Assembly: GCA_005881995.1 (NCBI GenBank)
Contig: VBHV01000231.1
Coordinates: forward strand, 12,121 to 21,159
Length of the DNA stretch: 9,039 nucleotides
Reading direction: 5' to 3'
Source: Chloroflexota bacterium
Lineage (GTDB): Bacteria; Chloroflexota; Ktedonobacteria; Ktedonobacterales; Ktedonobacteraceae
Below are positions 6,794 through 9,039 of this stretch, in pieces; the stretch's first letter is position 1, and each line of letters opens with the position of its first letter. Both the position numbers and the translations under genes were made by a program. The notes under the pieces were generated by a model, which saw only the letters and a program-made list of their open reading frames with translations, ran no database searches and was not told the DNA's origin.

Positions 6794-7426
6794 TTACTGA
6801 TCTTCAAGTTTGCGCAAGAGCGCGGTTTTCAATTCCTGATATTTGCGTTTGTAGGCGGGAGAATTAATTTCTTCCGTCCACATAATGAGTGCATCTTCAT
6901 TGTTATCACTATAATAGCGATGGCGCACCCCGGCCTCATGGAAGCCATATTTGCGATACAGGTTCTGCGCGCTATGGTTGGTGACGCGCACTTCCAATGT
7001 GACCCATTTTGCGCCGATGTTGTAGGCGATGTCGATCAGGCTAACGAGCATGAACTCACCCAGACCCCGGCGACGATAGTTGGGATGCATGGCAATCGTC
7101 GTGATATGCGCTTCGTCAACCATCAACCACAATCCGGCAAAGCCCAGGATGGAGGCGAGATCTGGCGAGGGCATGGTCATCGTTGGCCGCCCAGGTAGCA
7201 GCGAAAGCGGGAAGATGCGCCGGGGCCTTTCGGGTTCTTGCGCAGGCACAGTCATACGCTCTTCGGCGATTTTTTTATCGCGTAGGACAATGTAATGCGC
7301 CCAGCGATTGTCCTGGAGTTCCTTGCGATAGGCGCTGGGAGGCCAGGTTGATGGATAAGCCAGACGTTCGATCTCGACGACGCGAGGCACGTCTGCCATT
7401 GTCATACGATCAATGATGTAACGCAC
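6794..7426 (-). CDS. rimI: Ribosomal protein S18 alanine N-acetyltransferase RimI
   Basis: A GNAT enzyme that acetylates the N-terminal alanine of ribosomal protein S18 using acetyl-CoA. The acetyl-CoA loop RRRGLG is at 118-123, preceded by ITTIAMHPNY (108-117). E145 in LEVRVTN and Y157 in NLYRKYGF correspond to the catalytic Glu103 and Tyr115 of E. coli RimI. At 210 aa it exceeds the usual ~150. The extra length is a proline-rich insert (about 54-90) between early strands and a basic, helical C-terminal tail (about 188-210). It starts with GTG at 7426, supported by an AAAGGGA site (7438-7432); the next ATG, 21 bases on, has no SD. It overlaps the end of tsaB by 17 bp, which implies coupled translation. 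Association of rimI with tsaB and tsaD is a common bacterial arrangement. A related GNAT substrate is possible but less likely. Confidence 0.9.
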   Translation of the reverse strand: MRYIIDRMTMADVPRVVEIERLAYPSTWPPSAYRKELQDNRWAHYIVLRDKKIAEERMTVPAQEPERPRRIFPLSLLPGRPTMTMPSPDLASILGFAGLWLMVDEAHITTIAMHPNYRRRGLGEFMLVSLIDIAYNIGAKWVTLEVRVTNHSAQNLYRKYGFHEAGVRHRYYSDNNEDALIMWTEEINSPAYKRKYQELKTALLRKLEDQ

Positions 7427-8246
7427 CTTCTTCCCTTTCTGTCTCCGTCAGATTGCTCGACCCAGGTGTCTTACTTCCAAGGAGAGGCTGCTTACGAACG
7501 CTGGTAGTGATTGAAGGTCGCCGCAAGTACAACGGCTCAAGCGATAAAGGATCATCTATGATGCCACCGAGGAAACGCTGAAACGCCAGGTATGCTAGAA
7601 CAGATGCATGGCGCGCGGATTGAAAAGACTCGAGAAACAGGCTGCTCTCCGGCAGGTGTTGGTGCAGCGCTGCACGAGATGTTTCGCTCATCTCGCCACA
7701 AAAGAGCGTGGCAGGCAATTGGCGCTCACCTGGCACACTTACCAACGCGCTGAGATGCTCCTGGAGGTAGTGTGTCAATGCCTCAGGTGCATCCAGCAAA
7801 TAGTCGCTCAATCGTCGCAGAGTATAGGTAAGTATGCTATTTTGCTCTTCGTAGGTTTCATCGAAGGTGTAGCATGCCGCGTACAGTTCGCTTCGTCCTG
7901 CTTCCAGCACGGCACAAATGGGACCGCGCCATTGCCGCTGGTGAGCCGCGATGACATCAAGTGTACTGACTCCAATGAGCGGGACTTGCAGGGCGAACGC
8001 CAGCGCTTTCGCCGCAGTTACGGCCACACGCAGCCCGTTGAACGACCCTGGTCCCGTGGCAACGGCAATAACATCGATAGCTTGCATGGTGTGACCACAT
8101 TCAGCCATGAGACGCCGAATGCGTTCCAGCAATTCTATGCTGTGGTTGTTGCCCACCAGCCAGGTATATTCGCCGAGTAAGGTTTCCTCTGTGCAGAGCG
8201 CGACGCTCGCCTGGCGAGTGGATGTGTCAAGAGCCAGTAGTAACAT
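7410..8246 (-). CDS. tsaB: tRNA t6A biosynthesis scaffold protein TsaB
   Basis: A catalytically inactive paralogue of TsaD that dimerises with it and holds the t6A transferase complex together, with TsaE binding at the interface. The N-terminal ASKHA strand LLLALDTSTRQASVAL is at 2-17. The family hallmark GPGSFNGLRVAVTAAKALAFA spans 65-85, followed by STLDVIA (94-100). The C-terminal LEPLYLRRP (236-244) is also typical. The metal-binding HxEAH motif of TsaD is absent, as expected. The protein is 278 aa, somewhat longer than the ~230 of E. coli TsaB, with a polar C-terminal tail after about 245. The ATG at 8246 is chosen because family members begin right at this strand; an in-frame ATG at 8294 would add 16 unlikely residues deep inside tsaE. 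It overlaps tsaE by 20 bp and rimI by 17 bp. Confidence 0.93.
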   Translation of the reverse strand: MLLLALDTSTRQASVALCTEETLLGEYTWLVGNNHSIELLERIRRLMAECGHTMQAIDVIAVATGPGSFNGLRVAVTAAKALAFALQVPLIGVSTLDVIAAHQRQWRGPICAVLEAGRSELYAACYTFDETYEEQNSILTYTLRRLSDYLLDAPEALTHYLQEHLSALVSVPGERQLPATLFCGEMSETSRAALHQHLPESSLFLESFQSARHASVLAYLAFQRFLGGIIDDPLSLEPLYLRRPSITTSVRKQPLLGSKTPGSSNLTETEREEGALHH

Positions 8247-8787
8247 AGGTATTCTTCTGAAACTGCCGCAGCAGTTCGCAATAACGCGAGCCAACAGCGG
8301 TAAATAACAGGCTACGCTTGGTTTCGCTGAGCATTTTCATGCGGATGTCCAGGTGGTCGGTTGGCCAGTACAGATTCGCCTTCTCGGCCCACTCTACAAC
8401 GCACACACCATCACTCGAAAAATACTCTTCAAAACCAAGGTCAAAGATTTCATCGGGATTATCAAGTCGATACAGGTCAAAATGATAGAGCGCGGGTTTC
8501 CTCTGCGCAGTATACTCGGGCCTGGCATATTCCTTTAGTAAGGTAAACGTGGGGCTATTGATTTGTGTGGTAATACCCATACCCTGTGCGAGACCTTGTG
8601 TGAAGGTGGTTTTTCCCGTGCCCAGTTGCCCATTGAGCAGGATCAGTTCTCCCCCTTGCAATAATTCACCCAGCCTCATACCTAAACGCTGCGTCTGCGC
8701 TGCACTGTGGCTGATACTGTCAAGAGTACAACTTTTCTCTTCCTGGCTCTGGTTGACCAATAGAATATCCTTCGCGCTGATTGCCAA
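8227..8787 (-). CDS. tsaE: tRNA t6A biosynthesis ATPase TsaE
   Basis: A small P-loop ATPase whose ATP hydrolysis is thought to reset the TsaB-TsaD complex between rounds of t6A formation. The Walker A motif GQLGTGKTT is at 53-61. SPTFTL (78-83), YHFDLYRL (101-108) and VVEWAEK (130-136) are the standard TsaE blocks. Length is 186 aa against about 150 in E. coli, the excess being an N-terminal extension of roughly 20 residues. The start is a TTG at 8787, chosen because AGGGAG (8799-8794) sits 6 bases upstream; there is no ATG in frame before the Walker A region except one too far inside (residue 37). It is the first gene of the minus-strand operon, with a 252-bp upstream region holding a promoter and repeats. 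A TTG start at the head of the operon may lower its expression. Confidence 0.93.
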   Translation of the reverse strand: MAISAKDILLVNQSQEEKSCTLDSISHSAAQTQRLGMRLGELLQGGELILLNGQLGTGKTTFTQGLAQGMGITTQINSPTFTLLKEYARPEYTAQRKPALYHFDLYRLDNPDEIFDLGFEEYFSSDGVCVVEWAEKANLYWPTDHLDIRMKMLSETKRSLLFTAVGSRYCELLRQFQKNTYVTTGS

Positions 8788-8793
8788 TCCACT

Positions 8794-8799
8794 CTCCCT
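8794..8799 (-). promoter_or_regulatory. Ribosome binding site of tsaE (supports TTG start)
   Basis: AGGGAG on the minus strand ends 6 bases before the TTG at 8787. It is the evidence for choosing a non-ATG start for tsaE. Confidence 0.65.
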
Positions 8800-8806
8800 G
8801 GTACAC

Positions 8807-8874
8807 CTGTGATGGCGGACACGATAAAAGGCGTCCTTATCTGTGATGGTGGACGCGGTAAAGCGCGTCCATAC
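8807..8874. repeat. Tandem pair of 34-bp palindromic repeats in the tsaE leader
   Basis: Two adjacent 34-bp units (8807-8840 and 8841-8874) are identical at 27 of 34 positions and both begin CTGTGATGG. The right-hand unit has perfect arms TGGACGCG (8850-8857) and CGCGTCCA (8864-8871) around a 6-nt loop. The left-hand unit has the same arms with two mismatches. They lie between the predicted tsaE promoter and its ribosome binding site, so they would be transcribed as one or two stem-loops in the 5' leader. There is no spacer between units, so this is not a CRISPR. Confidence 0.8.
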
Positions 8875-8913
8875 AGCACCATTCTGCCAAAATCGACCAT
8901 CGAGGTACGTACC

Positions 8914-8919
8914 ATTATA
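8914..8919 (-). promoter_or_regulatory. Extended -10 promoter for the tsaE-tsaB-rimI-tsaD operon
   Basis: On the minus strand a perfect TATAAT (8919-8914) is preceded by TGT, an extended -10 of the TGn form. The -35 region about 17 bp upstream (TACTTT) is a poor match, as is common for extended -10 promoters. Transcription would begin near 8907, leaving a leader of about 120 nt that contains the tandem palindromes. Confidence 0.6.
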
Positions 8920-8987
8920 ACATAGTTCCCTGGAAAAAAGTATGATGGCACTGAAAGCCTACATTGATAAAGTTGAGATAGTGTGCA

Positions 8988-9020
8988 AATACCGCGCATT
9001 TTGCTCGGTATTATTTTTGT
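8988..9020. repeat. Inverted repeat upstream of the tsaE promoter, terminator-like on the plus strand
   Basis: AATACCG (8988-8994) and CGGTATT (9006-9012) are exact inverted arms, and two further G-C pairs can form inside after one mismatch. On the plus strand the stem is followed by ATTTTTGT, which looks like an intrinsic terminator, but no plus-strand gene lies upstream of it. On the minus strand only three T follow the stem. It could end transcription of antisense RNA, be an operator for the t6A promoter about 70 bp away, or be chance. Confidence 0.4.
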
Positions 9021-9039
9021 ATGGTTGAGCTTTACCATG

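Noticed and set aside
7608..8180. 190-aa plus-strand open frame opposite tsaB
   Set aside because: Antisense to a recognised tsaB, with no recognisable domain and no ribosome binding site that stands out.
8247..8294. 16-residue N-terminal extension of TsaB
   Set aside because: TsaB family proteins start at the LLLALDTST strand, and the extension lies within tsaE coding sequence.
8807..8874. CRISPR-like repeat
   Set aside because: Only two imperfect units with no spacer between them and no cas gene; they are tandem palindromes.
8682..9038. 118-aa minus-strand open frame across the tsaE promoter region
   Set aside because: It runs through the predicted promoter, both palindromic repeats and out of frame into tsaE; the protein looks random in composition.

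Overview
The window looks like a chromosomal segment from a moderately GC-rich bacterium. My best guess is the class Ktedonobacteria (Chloroflexota). The reasons are an ECF-type sigma factor with a long C-terminal extension carrying cysteine pairs, many short palindromic repeats between genes, and the overall protein flavour. This is an impression from memory, not a database result. No rRNA, tRNA, CRISPR array, insertion sequence or phage gene was seen.

Plus strand, 1-3758. The window opens inside a methionyl-tRNA synthetase gene (metG; only the C-terminal part is present, with a KMSKS loop that reads KASSS). After a 104-bp gap containing an inverted repeat comes an unusual 400-aa sigma factor: ECF regions 2 and 4 in the first half, then two C-x2-C...C-x2-C modules in the second half. 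Its stop codon lies inside the ribosome-binding site of an MFS exporter gene, so the two are probably one operon with coupled translation.

Minus strand, 8919-3761. A run of genes reads leftwards from a strong extended -10 promoter near 8914-8919: tsaE, tsaB, rimI, tsaD, a ROK-family sugar kinase and a GNAT acetyltransferase. TsaE, TsaB and TsaD are three of the four core bacterial proteins that make the N6-threonylcarbamoyladenosine (t6A) modification on tRNAs reading ANN codons. The fourth, TsaC/Sua5, is not in this window. RimI (N-acetyltransferase of ribosomal protein S18) commonly travels with them. tsaE/tsaB and tsaB/rimI overlap by 20 and 17 bp, which implies translational coupling. The ROK kinase follows 36 bp after tsaD. 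A possible weak terminator follows the kinase, and the SatA-like GNAT gene comes 104 bp later. The GNAT and MFS genes converge with only 2 bp between their stop codons.

Three sets of short palindromes sit in or beside the untranslated parts of the t6A cluster: a tandem pair in the tsaE leader (8807-8874), a single perfect hairpin between rimI and tsaD (6758-6784), and a tandem pair at the tsaD/ROK junction (5505-5565). One copy of the last pair is translated and supplies the final residues and stop codon of TsaD.

The observations most worth following are the zinc-ribbon-like ECF sigma factor coupled to an exporter, and the palindromic repeat that has become the C-terminus of TsaD. The t6A genes themselves are a well-known arrangement.
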